In this document: positions 48,636-57,745 of the stretch, in pieces
Layout: the number at the start of each line of letters is the position of its first letter
Numbering within the stretch: the first letter of the stretch is position 1
NCBI RefSeq assembly: GCF_004684085.1
Contig: NZ_SRHZ01000042.1
Location: 1 to 64,000, forward strand
DNA from: Stenotrophomonas maltophilia
GTDB lineage: Bacteria > Pseudomonadota > Gammaproteobacteria > Xanthomonadales > Xanthomonadaceae
Direction of reading: 5' to 3'
DNA: 64,000 nt
Notes under the pieces: model-generated
Databases searched by the model: none
What the model saw: the letters and a program-made list of their open reading frames with translations, nothing else
Told to the model about the DNA's origin: nothing
Position numbers and translations under genes: made by a program

Positions 48636-49379
48636 TCATTCTTCGAGGCCTGCGTCGGCAGCCTCGAACAGCTTCAGCCGGCCACGCAGGCGCAGTACGG
48701 CCTGGCCGTGGATCTGGCAGACCCGCGATTCACTCACGCCAAGCACCGCGCCGATCTCCTTCAGGTTCAGCTCCTGCTCGTAATAGAGCGACAGCACCAG
48801 CTGCTCGCGCTCGGGCAGATGGCCGATGGCCTTGCCCAGCTCGCGGCCGAACTCGCCGCGTTCCAGCACCTGCTGCGGGGTCGGGCCACCCTGGGTGACG
48901 GTATCCAGCTCGCCCTGGTCTTCGATGCGCGACTCCAGGCTCAGCACCTGGCCGCGCGCGGCGTCTTCCATCAACCGCAGGTATTCGGGCAGTGGCATTT
49001 CCATCGCTGCAGCCACTTCGGTGGCGCTGGCAGCGCGGCCACTGCTCTGCTCCAGGCGGCGGATGGTGGCGGCGGCATCGCGGGCGCGGCGGTGTACCGA
49101 GCGCGGCACCCAGTCGCCACGGCGGATCTCGTCGATCATCGAGCCGCGAATGCGGATCGATGCATAGGTCTCGAACGAGGCGCCCTGGTCGGCGTCGTAG
49201 CTGCGCGAGGCTTCGATCAGGCCCATCATGCCGGCCTGGATCAGGTCATCGACCTCGACGCTGGCGGGCAGGCGTGCCGCCAGGTGGTGGGCGATGCGCC
49301 GCACCAGGTCCGAATGCTGGGCGATGACTTCGTTCGCCGCCGAGCGCTGCACTTCCCTGTACTGGGCTGCGCCTTTCAT
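48636..49379 (-). CDS. fliA: FliA, flagellar sigma factor sigma-28
   Basis: Alternative sigma factor for late flagellar and chemotaxis genes, 247 residues. Region 2 (VDDLIQAGMMGLIEASRSYD, FETYASIRIRGSMIDEIR), region 3 and region 4 (LNLKEIGAVLGVSESRVCQI) are intact. The start overlaps the flhG stop by 4 bp. Seven sigma-28-type promoters with 11-bp spacers lie downstream in this window, giving FliA obvious local targets. FlgM, its anti-sigma factor, is not in the window. Confidence 0.97.
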   Translation of the reverse strand: MKGAAQYREVQRSAANEVIAQHSDLVRRIAHHLAARLPASVEVDDLIQAGMMGLIEASRSYDADQGASFETYASIRIRGSMIDEIRRGDWVPRSVHRRARDAAATIRRLEQSSGRAASATEVAAAMEMPLPEYLRLMEDAARGQVLSLESRIEDQGELDTVTQGGPTPQQVLERGEFGRELGKAIGHLPEREQLVLSLYYEQELNLKEIGAVLGVSESRVCQIHGQAVLRLRGRLKLFEAADAGLEE

Positions 49380-50263
49380 GCCGTCACCCCGCGTTGCTTG
49401 AGGATGCGTTCGAGGAAGAATTCGACGCCGCCACGCGGTTCGGTCGGCGCCTGCCAGCGGGCGGTACGGCGCGCGATCTCGGTGATCGCCAGGGCGGCCG
49501 GGCTGGACGGATAGGCCTTCACCACCGGCTGCTGGCGCTGCACCGACAGGCGCAGCCAGTCATCCTGCGGCACGCAGCCCAGGTAATTCAGCGACACATC
49601 GGCAAGGAACTTCTCGCAGACGCGGGTCAGCTTTTCGTACAGCACGCGGCCTTCGTTGGGGTCGCGCACCATGTTGGCCACCACCTGGATGCGGTCCACG
49701 CCACGTTCGCGCGACAGCACCTTGATCAGCGCGTAGGCGTCGGTGATCGAGGCCGGCTCGTCACAGACCACCACCACGGTGTCCTGTGCGGCCTGGCAGA
49801 AGGTCAGTACGCCATCGTTGATGCCGGCGGCGGTGTCCACCACCATGATGTCCAGTTCGCGTTCCAGCTCGGAAAACACGTTGACCAGGCCGACGTGCTC
49901 GGCCGGGGCCAGCTCGGCCATGTGCCGGCGGCCGGATGCGGCCGGGACCACCAGCACGCCGTTCGGACCTTCGACGATGACGTCGTCCAGCGAGCAGCGG
50001 CCGGCGACCAGGTCGGCCAGCGTGAAGGTGGGGTTCAGTCCCAGGATCACGTCGATGTTGGCCAGGCCGAGGTCGGCGTCCAGCAGCAGCGTGCGCTTGC
50101 CCATGCCGGCCAGCGCCACGGCCAGGTTGGCCGAAACGTTGGTCTTGCCCACGCCGCCCTTGCCGCCAGTGACCGCAATGGTGCGCACAGGGCCGAGCGG
50201 CTCGCTGCGGGTGGCCGACAGCGGGAAGGTCTTGGTCAGCTTGGCGTACTCACGCGACGGCAT
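49376..50263 (-). CDS. flhG: FlhG (FleN), flagellar number regulator ATPase
   Basis: MinD/ParA-type ATPase that limits flagellar number, working against FlhF. The 295-residue protein has an N-terminal extension (1-28), Walker A KGGVGKTNVS, LDADLGLANID and a C-terminal amphipathic region. It overlaps flhF by 14 bp and fliA by 4 bp, so all three are translationally coupled. Confidence 0.95.
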   Translation of the reverse strand: MPSREYAKLTKTFPLSATRSEPLGPVRTIAVTGGKGGVGKTNVSANLAVALAGMGKRTLLLDADLGLANIDVILGLNPTFTLADLVAGRCSLDDVIVEGPNGVLVVPAASGRRHMAELAPAEHVGLVNVFSELERELDIMVVDTAAGINDGVLTFCQAAQDTVVVVCDEPASITDAYALIKVLSRERGVDRIQVVANMVRDPNEGRVLYEKLTRVCEKFLADVSLNYLGCVPQDDWLRLSVQRQQPVVKAYPSSPAALAITEIARRTARWQAPTEPRGGVEFFLERILKQRGVTA

Positions 50264-51866
50264 GGTTCAACTCCGGGTTGCAGGGCATATCGGCCGCGCG
50301 GCGCAAATCTTCAAGGCGAAGTACGAGATTGGCTGCACTGGCCCGGTGCAGGTCCTCCGGAACGTCCTGGCCATCGGTCACCCAGGTGATCGGCAGGGCG
50401 TGGTCCACGGCCACCGACAGGGCGTTGCCGAAGCGGCCGGTCTCGTCCAGCTTGCTCAGTACCAGGCCCTGCAGGTTGGCCGCGCCGAAGCGGCGGACCA
50501 CCTCGTCCATGTCACCGAAGCTGGTGTTGGCTGGCAGCACCAGCAGGGTGCGCACCTGGCGGGCGGCACGCAGCCACTGCAGCTGGGCCGCCAGCGCGCG
50601 GTCGCGCGGGCCCAGGCCGGCGGTGTCGATCAGCACCAGCTTGTAGTCCTTCAGGCGTTCCAGCAGCTGGTCCAGGTCGGTACCGCTGTTGGCCTCGTGC
50701 ACCGCAATGCCGAGCTGGCGGCCGTAGCCGTACAGCTGTTCACGCGCACCGATGCGGGTGGTGTCGGTGGTGACCAGGGCGACGTCACGCGGTGCGTGCT
50801 TTTCGGCGAAACGCGAGGCCAGCTTGGCGATGGTGGTGGTCTTGCCGGCGCCGGTCGGGCCGACCAGGGCGATCACCCCACCTTCCTCCAGCGGATCGAC
50901 CGGAGCGATCGGCAGCTTGCGCGAAATGAGCCCCAGCATCAGGCCGCGGCCGCGGTGGGCGTCGGTCTCCAGCGGAATCTGCATGGCCACGTCGCGGGCC
51001 AGGCCGGCGTCGAAGCCGTACTCGTCCATCAGGTCCAGCGCGGTGGCGCGCACCGGGCAGCCCCGCAGGCGCTCGTCGGTGAATCGGTTCATCTCGCGCT
51101 CGATCACGTGGCGCATGCCGGCCACTTCCTGGCGCAGTTGGCGGATCTCGGCGTCGTCCTGGGCGACCACGGTCAGCACCGGCGCCGGTGCGAGGGCCGG
51201 TTCCGGGGCGGTGTCGGCGATTGCGTCCACCCGCGACGGTTCGTCGGCCAAGGCCTGCGGCTGCGCATCGGCCACAACGTTGCCCGGCAGCGGTGGCGGC
51301 TGCACGGTGGTGGCCGGGTGCTGCGGGTGATCAGCATGTGGCGGGTCGATCTGGAAGCGGGCGCGGTTGGCAGGCGCGATCGCGGCGGAAGCGGCGACAG
51401 CGTCTGCAAACGGGCCGAACGCCTGTTCCGCTCGCGCCGGTTCATTGACGGCGGCACGCGCCAGCGTTGCGGCGAAACCGGTGCTGCCGCGGGTCGGCAC
51501 GATCTCGTCGGCGCTGTCCAGGGTGCGGCCAGTGGCGCCGACCGCAGCGCGGGCGAGGGCGGCCACGGCCGAGGTGGTCGCAGCCACCGGTTCCGGTGCC
51601 GGGGTGCTGCTGCGGCGGCGGGTGACGGCAGCGATCACCGCGTCGGCAGCGGTGCGCGGCTTCGGTGCCGGCGGCGGGGCAATGTCACGACGCGAGGCTT
51701 CCAGTGCACGCTGCACGGCGCTTTCATCGTAGTTGGCGGCGGCGACGATCTCGATGCCTTCCTCGATCCGGCGGTTGGACAGGATCACGGCGTCAGGACC
51801 ATGTTCCTTGCGCACCAGGTTCATGGCCGAGCGCATGTCGGCGGCGACGAATCGTTTGATTTTCAT
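50250..51866 (-). CDS. flhF: FlhF, flagellar placement GTPase (SRP family)
   Basis: Directs flagellar assembly to the pole. The 538-residue protein has the FlhF N-terminal basic domain (MKIKRFVAADMRSAM), a long Ala/Pro-rich disordered linker (about 60-260), the N domain and the G domain with P-loop GPTGAGKTTTIAKL and DTAGLGPRD. ATG 51866 matches the conserved N terminus, and the longer open frame was rejected. The linker is longer than in many homologues. Confidence 0.95.
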   Translation of the reverse strand: MKIKRFVAADMRSAMNLVRKEHGPDAVILSNRRIEEGIEIVAAANYDESAVQRALEASRRDIAPPPAPKPRTAADAVIAAVTRRRSSTPAPEPVAATTSAVAALARAAVGATGRTLDSADEIVPTRGSTGFAATLARAAVNEPARAEQAFGPFADAVAASAAIAPANRARFQIDPPHADHPQHPATTVQPPPLPGNVVADAQPQALADEPSRVDAIADTAPEPALAPAPVLTVVAQDDAEIRQLRQEVAGMRHVIEREMNRFTDERLRGCPVRATALDLMDEYGFDAGLARDVAMQIPLETDAHRGRGLMLGLISRKLPIAPVDPLEEGGVIALVGPTGAGKTTTIAKLASRFAEKHAPRDVALVTTDTTRIGAREQLYGYGRQLGIAVHEANSGTDLDQLLERLKDYKLVLIDTAGLGPRDRALAAQLQWLRAARQVRTLLVLPANTSFGDMDEVVRRFGAANLQGLVLSKLDETGRFGNALSVAVDHALPITWVTDGQDVPEDLHRASAANLVLRLEDLRRAADMPCNPELNHAVA

Positions 51867-52011
51867 GCTGTGGTCACGGGACGAAGACGGCGGGGTGGCG
51901 GTCGGAGAACTCGGGTGGTCGGTGGTCTGCACGGTGCGGGTTCCCCTTGGTATCTGTCTGTTGCGTTGGTTCGAAAGTGGTGTCTGTTTTCTGGCGCATT
52001 GGAGGGCGGCG

Positions 52012-54120
52012 TCAGCTGATCGTTCCGACCAGCTTCAGGCGCTTGTCCTCCGGCACCTCGCTGTAGGCCAGGACCGACAGCGACGGGACGCTGTGGCGGA
52101 CCAGGCGGGCCAGCGCGGCGCGCACCGGGCCGGGCACGAGTACAACCGCGGGCTCGTTGCGGGCTTCCTGCTTGCTGACACATTCGGCCAGGCTCTGGTG
52201 CAGTCGCTCAGCGAGTCCGGGTTCCAGCGCGGCGCCGTTGCCCTGCGTGGACTCCTGCAAGACACGTTCCAATTGTGGGTTGAGCGTGAACACCGGCAGC
52301 TCCGCCGACATTCCGGCGATCTCCTGCACGATGAAGCGGCCCAGCGCGGTGCGCACGGCGGCAGTCAGCGCGGCCGGGTCCTGGCTGCTGGGCGCGTGTT
52401 CCACCAGTGCCTCGGCGATCTTGCGCAGCTGGCGGATCGGAATGCGTTCGACCAGCAGGTTCTGCAGCACGCGCACCACCGCCGACAGCGGCAAGGCCTT
52501 TGGCGTCAGATCTTCGACGAGCTTGGGGGCGCTCTTGGCCAGGTTGGCCAGCAGGTGCTGCACTTCTTCGTGGCCGAGCAGTTCCGGCGCGTGTTCGCGG
52601 ATCAGGTGAGAGAGGTGGGTGGCAACCACGGTGGCCGGATCGACCACGGTGTAGCCGAGCGTCTCGGCCTGGGCGCGCTGGTGCGGCTGGATCCAGGTCG
52701 CATCCAGGCCAAAGGCGGGATCCTTGCCGGCGATGCCTTCCAGCGCACCGAGCGCGCTGCCCGGGTCCAGCGCCAGCTCACGGTCCGGATGGATCTCGGC
52801 GGTGGCCACCGGCACGCCGTGCACCAGCACGCGATAGCCGTTGGCCGGCAGTTCCAGGTTGTCGCGGATGTGCACCGACGGGATCAGGAAGCCGACATCC
52901 TGGGTCAGCTTGCGGCGCACGCCTTTGATCCGCGCCATCAGTTCGCCGCCCTGGTTGCTGTCCACCAGCGGGATCAGCCGGTAGCCGACCTCCAGCCCCA
53001 GCGGATCGACCGGGCGCAGTTCGTCCCAGCTCAGCTCGGCGGTGGGTGCCGGTGCGGCCGGGCGGCCCAGCGCATTGAGCGCGGCGGCGTCATTGCTGCC
53101 GGCTGCCGTATCGGTAGCTGCGGCCTTGCCCTTGCGGTACACCTTCCAGGCGATGAAGCCGAGGATGGCGGCCAGCGTCAGGAAAGCGACGTTGGGCATG
53201 CCCGGTACCAGGCCGACCACGCCGAGGATGCCGGCGGTGATGGCCAGCGCGCGGTACTGGCCGAATACCTGGCCGGTCATCGCCTGGGCCATGTCCTGCG
53301 AGCGCGAGGCGCGGGTGACCAGCATCGCCACGGCACTGGAGACCAGCAGGGCCGGCAGCTGCGCCACCAGGCCGTCACCGATGGACAGCAGGGTATAGGT
53401 TGCAGCGGCGTCGCCGAACGGCATGCCATGCTGCAGCACGCCCACGGCCAGGCCGCCCAGCATGTTGATGAACAGGATCAGGATGCCGGCGATGGCGTCG
53501 CCACGGATGAACTTGCTGGCACCATCCATCGCGCCGTAGAAGTCGGCCTCCTCGCGGACTTCTTCACGGCGCAGCTTGGCTTCCTCACGCGTCAGCAAAC
53601 CGGCGTTGAGGTCAGCGTCGATCGCCATCTGCTTGCCGGGCATCGCATCGAGGATGAAGCGCGCGGTCACTTCCGAGACGCGGCCGGCACCCTTGGTGAT
53701 GACCACGAAATTGATGATGGTCAGGATCGCGAACACCACGATGCCGACCGCGTAGTTGCCACCGATCACGAATTCGCCGAAGGCGGCGATGACCTTGCCG
53801 GCTGCCTCGTGACCGTTCTGGCCGTTGAGCAGGATCACGCGGGTGGAGGCCACGTTCAGCGCCAGCCGCAGCATGGTGGTGACCAGCAGCACGATCGGGA
53901 AGATCGTGAAGTCCAGCGGGCGCTTCACATACACCACCGCCAGCAGCACCATCAGCGAGATGGCGATGTTGAAGGTGAACAGCGCATCGAGCACCGGTGC
54001 GGCCAGCGGCACCACGACCATGGCCAGCAGGGCCAGCACGATCAGCGGCGCGCCAAGGCCCTGACGGATCATTTCCAGGGCGCGGCGGGTGTTGAAGCCG
54101 GGGGAGGGCTGGGCGCTCAC
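52012..54120 (-). CDS. flhA: FlhA, flagellar export gate protein
   Basis: The main export-gate protein of the flagellar type III secretion system, 702 residues, with about eight N-terminal membrane helices (to about 330) and a large cytoplasmic docking domain. The conserved cytoplasmic FHIPEP-type loop lies in RFILDAMPGKQMAIDADLNA. The start codon is GTG 54120, overlapping the flhB stop by 4 bp, which indicates coupled translation. flhF follows after 145 bp. Confidence 0.97.
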   Translation of the reverse strand: MSAQPSPGFNTRRALEMIRQGLGAPLIVLALLAMVVVPLAAPVLDALFTFNIAISLMVLLAVVYVKRPLDFTIFPIVLLVTTMLRLALNVASTRVILLNGQNGHEAAGKVIAAFGEFVIGGNYAVGIVVFAILTIINFVVITKGAGRVSEVTARFILDAMPGKQMAIDADLNAGLLTREEAKLRREEVREEADFYGAMDGASKFIRGDAIAGILILFINMLGGLAVGVLQHGMPFGDAAATYTLLSIGDGLVAQLPALLVSSAVAMLVTRASRSQDMAQAMTGQVFGQYRALAITAGILGVVGLVPGMPNVAFLTLAAILGFIAWKVYRKGKAAATDTAAGSNDAAALNALGRPAAPAPTAELSWDELRPVDPLGLEVGYRLIPLVDSNQGGELMARIKGVRRKLTQDVGFLIPSVHIRDNLELPANGYRVLVHGVPVATAEIHPDRELALDPGSALGALEGIAGKDPAFGLDATWIQPHQRAQAETLGYTVVDPATVVATHLSHLIREHAPELLGHEEVQHLLANLAKSAPKLVEDLTPKALPLSAVVRVLQNLLVERIPIRQLRKIAEALVEHAPSSQDPAALTAAVRTALGRFIVQEIAGMSAELPVFTLNPQLERVLQESTQGNGAALEPGLAERLHQSLAECVSKQEARNEPAVVLVPGPVRAALARLVRHSVPSLSVLAYSEVPEDKRLKLVGTIS

Positions 54121-55247
54121 GGGCGGCCTCCCTTGCCGAATTCATCCACCTGGATGTGCGGGCTGTCCGGCATCGGGCCAGTGCGCCAGGCGCGCAGCTG
54201 GTAGACGTAGGACAGGACCTGGGCCACGGCCGAATACAGTCTCACGGGGATTTCCTTTCCGAGTTGGCCTTCCCGATACAAGGCGCGTGCCAAAGGCGGG
54301 GCAGAGACGATCGCAACCTTGTTGCCATCGGCCACTTCACGGATGCGCAGGGCGGTTTCGTCCACGCCCAGGGCGACCACCTTCGGAGCGTTCATGGCGC
54401 CGCCTTCGTACTTCAGTGCCACGGCATAGTGGGTCGGGTTGACCACCACCACGTCGGCAGTGGGCACCGCTTCCATCATCCGGCGGTTGGCCATCTGTTG
54501 CTGCAGCTGGCGGATGCGGCCCTTCACTTCGGGGCTGCCCTCGCTTTCCTTCATTTCCCGGCGCAGCTCTTCGCGGGTCATCTTCAGCTTGCGCATCCAG
54601 TTCCAGCGCTGGTACGGGGCATCGATGGCGGCCAGCACCAGCATGGCGCCGGCGGTGGCCAGCAGCAGCCGCAGGGTGAAGCCGAGGCCGTCGGTGATGG
54701 CGGTCTCCAGCGGGTGGTGGATCAGGCCACGCAGGGTGTCGAAGCCGGTCCATACCACCAGCCCGGCGGCAACGCCGACAAAGGCCACGCGCAGCAGCGA
54801 TTTGGTGAACTCGGCAATGGCCTCCGGGCCATAGAGGCGCTTGAGCCCGCTCATCGGGTTCATGCGGTTGATGTCGGGCATCATCGCCTTGGCCGACCAG
54901 CGCAGGCCGCCCATCACCAGTGGCGCGACGAAGCTGGCCAGCAGGCAGACCAGCACCAGCGGTGCGATCACCAGCATGAACTGCAGCAGCAGGTCGCCGA
55001 AGTGGCCGAACAGTTCCTTCGGGTTCTGCCGCAGGCTCTGTTCGGGGCTGAGCGCGTGCTTCATCCAGGCGCTGGCACCGCGACCGATCGAGCCGCTCAT
55101 GGCCATCACCGCCAGCACGCCGGCGCCGAATACGGCGGCCGTGCCGAGTTCGCGTGAGCGCGGCAGGTTGCCCTGTTCACGGGCGTCGCGCAGGCGTTTT
55201 TCGGTGGGTTGTTCGGTCTTTTCGCCGGCGGATTCGTTCTCGGACAT
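54117..55247 (-). CDS. flhB: FlhB, flagellar export switch protein
   Basis: Inner-membrane export protein that switches substrate class after autocleavage. The 376-residue protein has four predicted helices and the cytoplasmic NPTH cleavage motif at 270-273. The N terminus SENESAGEKTEQPTEKRLRDA is typical. ATG 55247 was chosen over an upstream frame running into SMAG repeats. It is the first gene of the flhB-flhA-flhF-flhG-fliA run; I could not find a convincing sigma-54 promoter before it. Confidence 0.96.
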   Translation of the reverse strand: MSENESAGEKTEQPTEKRLRDAREQGNLPRSRELGTAAVFGAGVLAVMAMSGSIGRGASAWMKHALSPEQSLRQNPKELFGHFGDLLLQFMLVIAPLVLVCLLASFVAPLVMGGLRWSAKAMMPDINRMNPMSGLKRLYGPEAIAEFTKSLLRVAFVGVAAGLVVWTGFDTLRGLIHHPLETAITDGLGFTLRLLLATAGAMLVLAAIDAPYQRWNWMRKLKMTREELRREMKESEGSPEVKGRIRQLQQQMANRRMMEAVPTADVVVVNPTHYAVALKYEGGAMNAPKVVALGVDETALRIREVADGNKVAIVSAPPLARALYREGQLGKEIPVRLYSAVAQVLSYVYQLRAWRTGPMPDSPHIQVDEFGKGGRP

Positions 55248-55310
55248 CACGGGCACTGCGGCAGGGGATGCCGGGGTGCGTGCAAGAACCGTTCCGTGAT
55301 GGGCCGTTGC

Positions 55311-55335
55311 GTATCCACGCATGGCGTGGATCTAC
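55311..55335 (-). repeat. SMAG-type repeat upstream of flhB
   Basis: CACGC/GCGTG palindrome ending in CTAC; one of two same-orientation copies between the hydrolase gene and flhB. Confidence 0.8.
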
Positions 55336-55358
55336 CTAAGCACGGAACGGGGCGGCCC

Positions 55359-55382
55359 CATCCACGCATGGCGTGGATCTAC
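55359..55382 (-). repeat. SMAG-type repeat overlapping the end of the hydrolase gene
   Basis: 24-bp unit identical to that at 35-58. It reaches 55382, so the last codon or so and the stop of the hydrolase gene (stop at 55379) are supplied by the repeat. Confidence 0.85.
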
Positions 55383-57628
55383 TGGGGGGTGTCGCTGGCG
55401 GGGCGCAGGGGGATCGTCACCACGCTGTCGCTGTGCCAGTCCACCTGCAGCGGGGCGCCCGCATCGGCGGCCGATTCATCGCTGACATCGCGGCCGGTGC
55501 CGTGATTGACCTGGTGCATGGCGTCCTTCAGTACGTCCACCTTCACCAGAAGGCGGCTGCCTGCAGCCAGGCGGCGGGCGACCATGCGCGTCCGGTCGAA
55601 GGGCAGGTGGGTCCATTGGCCGGTCTGCAGCAACTGGCGCGTGCTCGGGTCGCGCACGTGGCTGGCCCGGCCCATGTAGTAGGACAGCTGCATGCGGCGG
55701 CCATCGGCCATCAGCTCGTACAGGGTGACGGTGAAATCGAAGTCGCGCTTGTTGAGGCGGACCTTCAGGTCGCCGGAGAAACTGCCTACCAGGTCCATCG
55801 GTGCGCTGAACGGTTCGGAGACGAAGGCCAGCGCGGTGTCCGCGTCATCCTGCGCTGCGACGATGGGGAACGGGTAGTAGCCGTGCCGCATCTCGTTGCG
55901 GTCGGCCATGTCCACGGTCTGCCGTAGCTGACCCGATGGCGATGCCTGTTCCTGCAGGCGGTGGTAGTTGTCGCCTGCGGCACGTGCCGTTGACAGGTGA
56001 TAACGGCGATATCCGCCCGCTGCTGCTTCCAGCGAAGGCGCATGGCCCCAGCGGTCGGCGCCCATCAGCTGGTAGTTGACCCTGTCAGGCACCAGCGCCG
56101 GGCGAGGTGCGCCACGCAGCACATGGTCCAGCCACTGGAAGGTCACTGCAGGGGTGTCGAACTGTGCGGCAGGGTCGACCATGTAGTCGCGCAGCTGCAT
56201 CGGCTTGAGCGCCGACTGCGCGCCGCGGTGGTCGTAGGGGCCGATCAGCAGGGCGTGGTCGGCATCGGGGCGGTGCCGCAGGTGGTCCTTGAAGTACTGC
56301 AGTGCCGAGATCTGGCCGTCATCGTAGTAGCCGGTGACGGTCAGCACCGGGATGCGAATGTCGTTGAACTCACTGCCGTGCGGGACCATCGCCTGCCAGT
56401 AGGCATCGTACGCCGGGTGATCGAGCCAGCGCTGCAGCCAGGGGTTCGGCGTGCCATCGACCTGGTCGATCTGCCGGTAGGGGCGTCCTGAGGCATACCA
56501 GCGTTGCGGCAGCTGCGACCAACGTTCGTCCTGGTCGTAGGTGTCGTTGTCCAGCATCGGGCCATTGGCCACATAGAACGCCCAGCCGTAGTTGGCGCTG
56601 AGGAATACATTGTTCTCCATCGGCAGACCTTGGCCGGGGATGGCGGCAACGTAGGGCACGATGGTCTTCAAGGCGGGATGGTGATGGCGCGCCGCCGCCC
56701 AGGCGGTGAAGCCCTCGTAGCTGCCGCCATACATGGCGACCCGGCCATCGCTCCACGGCTGGTGGCTGATCCAGTCGATGGCCGCGTTGGCGTCCTCGCC
56801 GTCATGCTCATAGGGAGCGATGGTGCCGGTGCCCTGGCCTTTGCCGCGCGCATCGACCACGATGCCGGCGTAGCCATGCGCGGCGGCCAGCAGCATCTTC
56901 TGCCGGTTCTTGGGTGGATCGGTGTAGATGGTGAACAGCATGGCCGCAGGCAGTGGCGCGGAGGCAGCGCGTGGCCGCGCCAGCTGGGCCGACAGCACCA
57001 CGTCGCCGCCTGCGGGAATGCGCAAGGTGTCGTCGATGACGAAGCGACGCTGCTCTTCCGCGGTGACCAGTGCAGGGGCCCGTACGGCGGCCAGCGTCTG
57101 TGCGCGCAGTACCGCTTGCAGGCGGATCAGGTTCAGTGCAGTGGTTTCGGACAGCGCCGCAGCATCCTGCCCGGCGGCCAGGGCCTGCGCCAGCTGTGTA
57201 CGGACCGGAGCGGGCTCGATGGCCAGTGCGGCGTCTGCCTGTACGGCGGCAACATCATCAAGGCGCGCGAACGCCGAATGGAATGCCCGCGCATAGGCCT
57301 GCGCGTCCTGCTCGCCGGCAGTGGCAAGCAACAGCATCGGTACCCAGCGCTGGGACGCTGCGCTGTCTCCGCCGTCCTCCAGTGCACGACGTGCCTGCTC
57401 GATGGCCTTGCGCGCTTCGGCGTTACGACCTGTGACCAGCAGCGCGTGGCTGCGCTGCGCATCGGTCAGGGACGCGGACTTCAGCAGTTCGGTGCCCAGT
57501 GCCAGCAGGGCGGCGTCGGTCTGCGCAGGTGACGCACCCGCGGGCAGCGACCAAGGCAGATCGTCGGCCATCGCGTGGGCGCAGCTCAGGACCAGCAGTA
57601 GACCAACAAGGGGGGTGCGTAGGGCCAC
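55379..57628 (-). CDS. Exported CocE/NonD-family (X-Pro dipeptidyl-peptidase S15-like) hydrolase
   Basis: A 749-residue alpha/beta hydrolase with a signal peptide (residues 1-21), an N-terminal helical region of about 190 residues, then the S15/CocE domain. The nucleophile is Ser303 in YGGSYEG, the acid lies near TGYYDDGQ, and the His near LIGPYDHRG. The C-terminal jelly-roll domain is present. Substrate is unknown; peptides or esters are typical. It interrupts the flagellar gene order between fliR and flhB and is bracketed by SMAG pairs, so it looks inserted into the locus. Base composition is like its neighbours. Confidence 0.85.
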   Translation of the reverse strand: MALRTPLVGLLLVLSCAHAMADDLPWSLPAGASPAQTDAALLALGTELLKSASLTDAQRSHALLVTGRNAEARKAIEQARRALEDGGDSAASQRWVPMLLLATAGEQDAQAYARAFHSAFARLDDVAAVQADAALAIEPAPVRTQLAQALAAGQDAAALSETTALNLIRLQAVLRAQTLAAVRAPALVTAEEQRRFVIDDTLRIPAGGDVVLSAQLARPRAASAPLPAAMLFTIYTDPPKNRQKMLLAAAHGYAGIVVDARGKGQGTGTIAPYEHDGEDANAAIDWISHQPWSDGRVAMYGGSYEGFTAWAAARHHHPALKTIVPYVAAIPGQGLPMENNVFLSANYGWAFYVANGPMLDNDTYDQDERWSQLPQRWYASGRPYRQIDQVDGTPNPWLQRWLDHPAYDAYWQAMVPHGSEFNDIRIPVLTVTGYYDDGQISALQYFKDHLRHRPDADHALLIGPYDHRGAQSALKPMQLRDYMVDPAAQFDTPAVTFQWLDHVLRGAPRPALVPDRVNYQLMGADRWGHAPSLEAAAGGYRRYHLSTARAAGDNYHRLQEQASPSGQLRQTVDMADRNEMRHGYYPFPIVAAQDDADTALAFVSEPFSAPMDLVGSFSGDLKVRLNKRDFDFTVTLYELMADGRRMQLSYYMGRASHVRDPSTRQLLQTGQWTHLPFDRTRMVARRLAAGSRLLVKVDVLKDAMHQVNHGTGRDVSDESAADAGAPLQVDWHSDSVVTIPLRPASDTPQ

Positions 57629-57659
57629 GGACGCGTCCTTGGATGACGGAGGAACGGCT

Positions 57660-57683
57660 CATCCACGCATGGCGTGGATCTAC
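57660..57683 (-). repeat. SMAG-type repeat upstream of the hydrolase gene
   Basis: 24-bp CACGC/GCGTG unit ending in CTAC. Paired with an inverted repeat of another subtype at 57703-57725. Confidence 0.85.
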
Positions 57684-57702
57684 TGGGGATCGACACCCGA
57701 TG

Positions 57703-57725
57703 GTAGCGCCGGGCCATGCCCGGCG
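57703..57725 (+). repeat. SMAG-type repeat (CGCCGGGC subtype)
   Basis: GTAG plus the CGCCGGGC/GCCCGGCG palindrome, 20 bp past the MHYT-GGDEF-EAL gene stop. Confidence 0.85.
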
Positions 57726-57745
57726 GGAGTCGGGCGCGGGCTCGG

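Noticed and set aside
55265..55300. Sigma-54 promoter before flhB
   Set aside because: A TTGCACG segment is present, but the GG-N10-GC spacing is not met.
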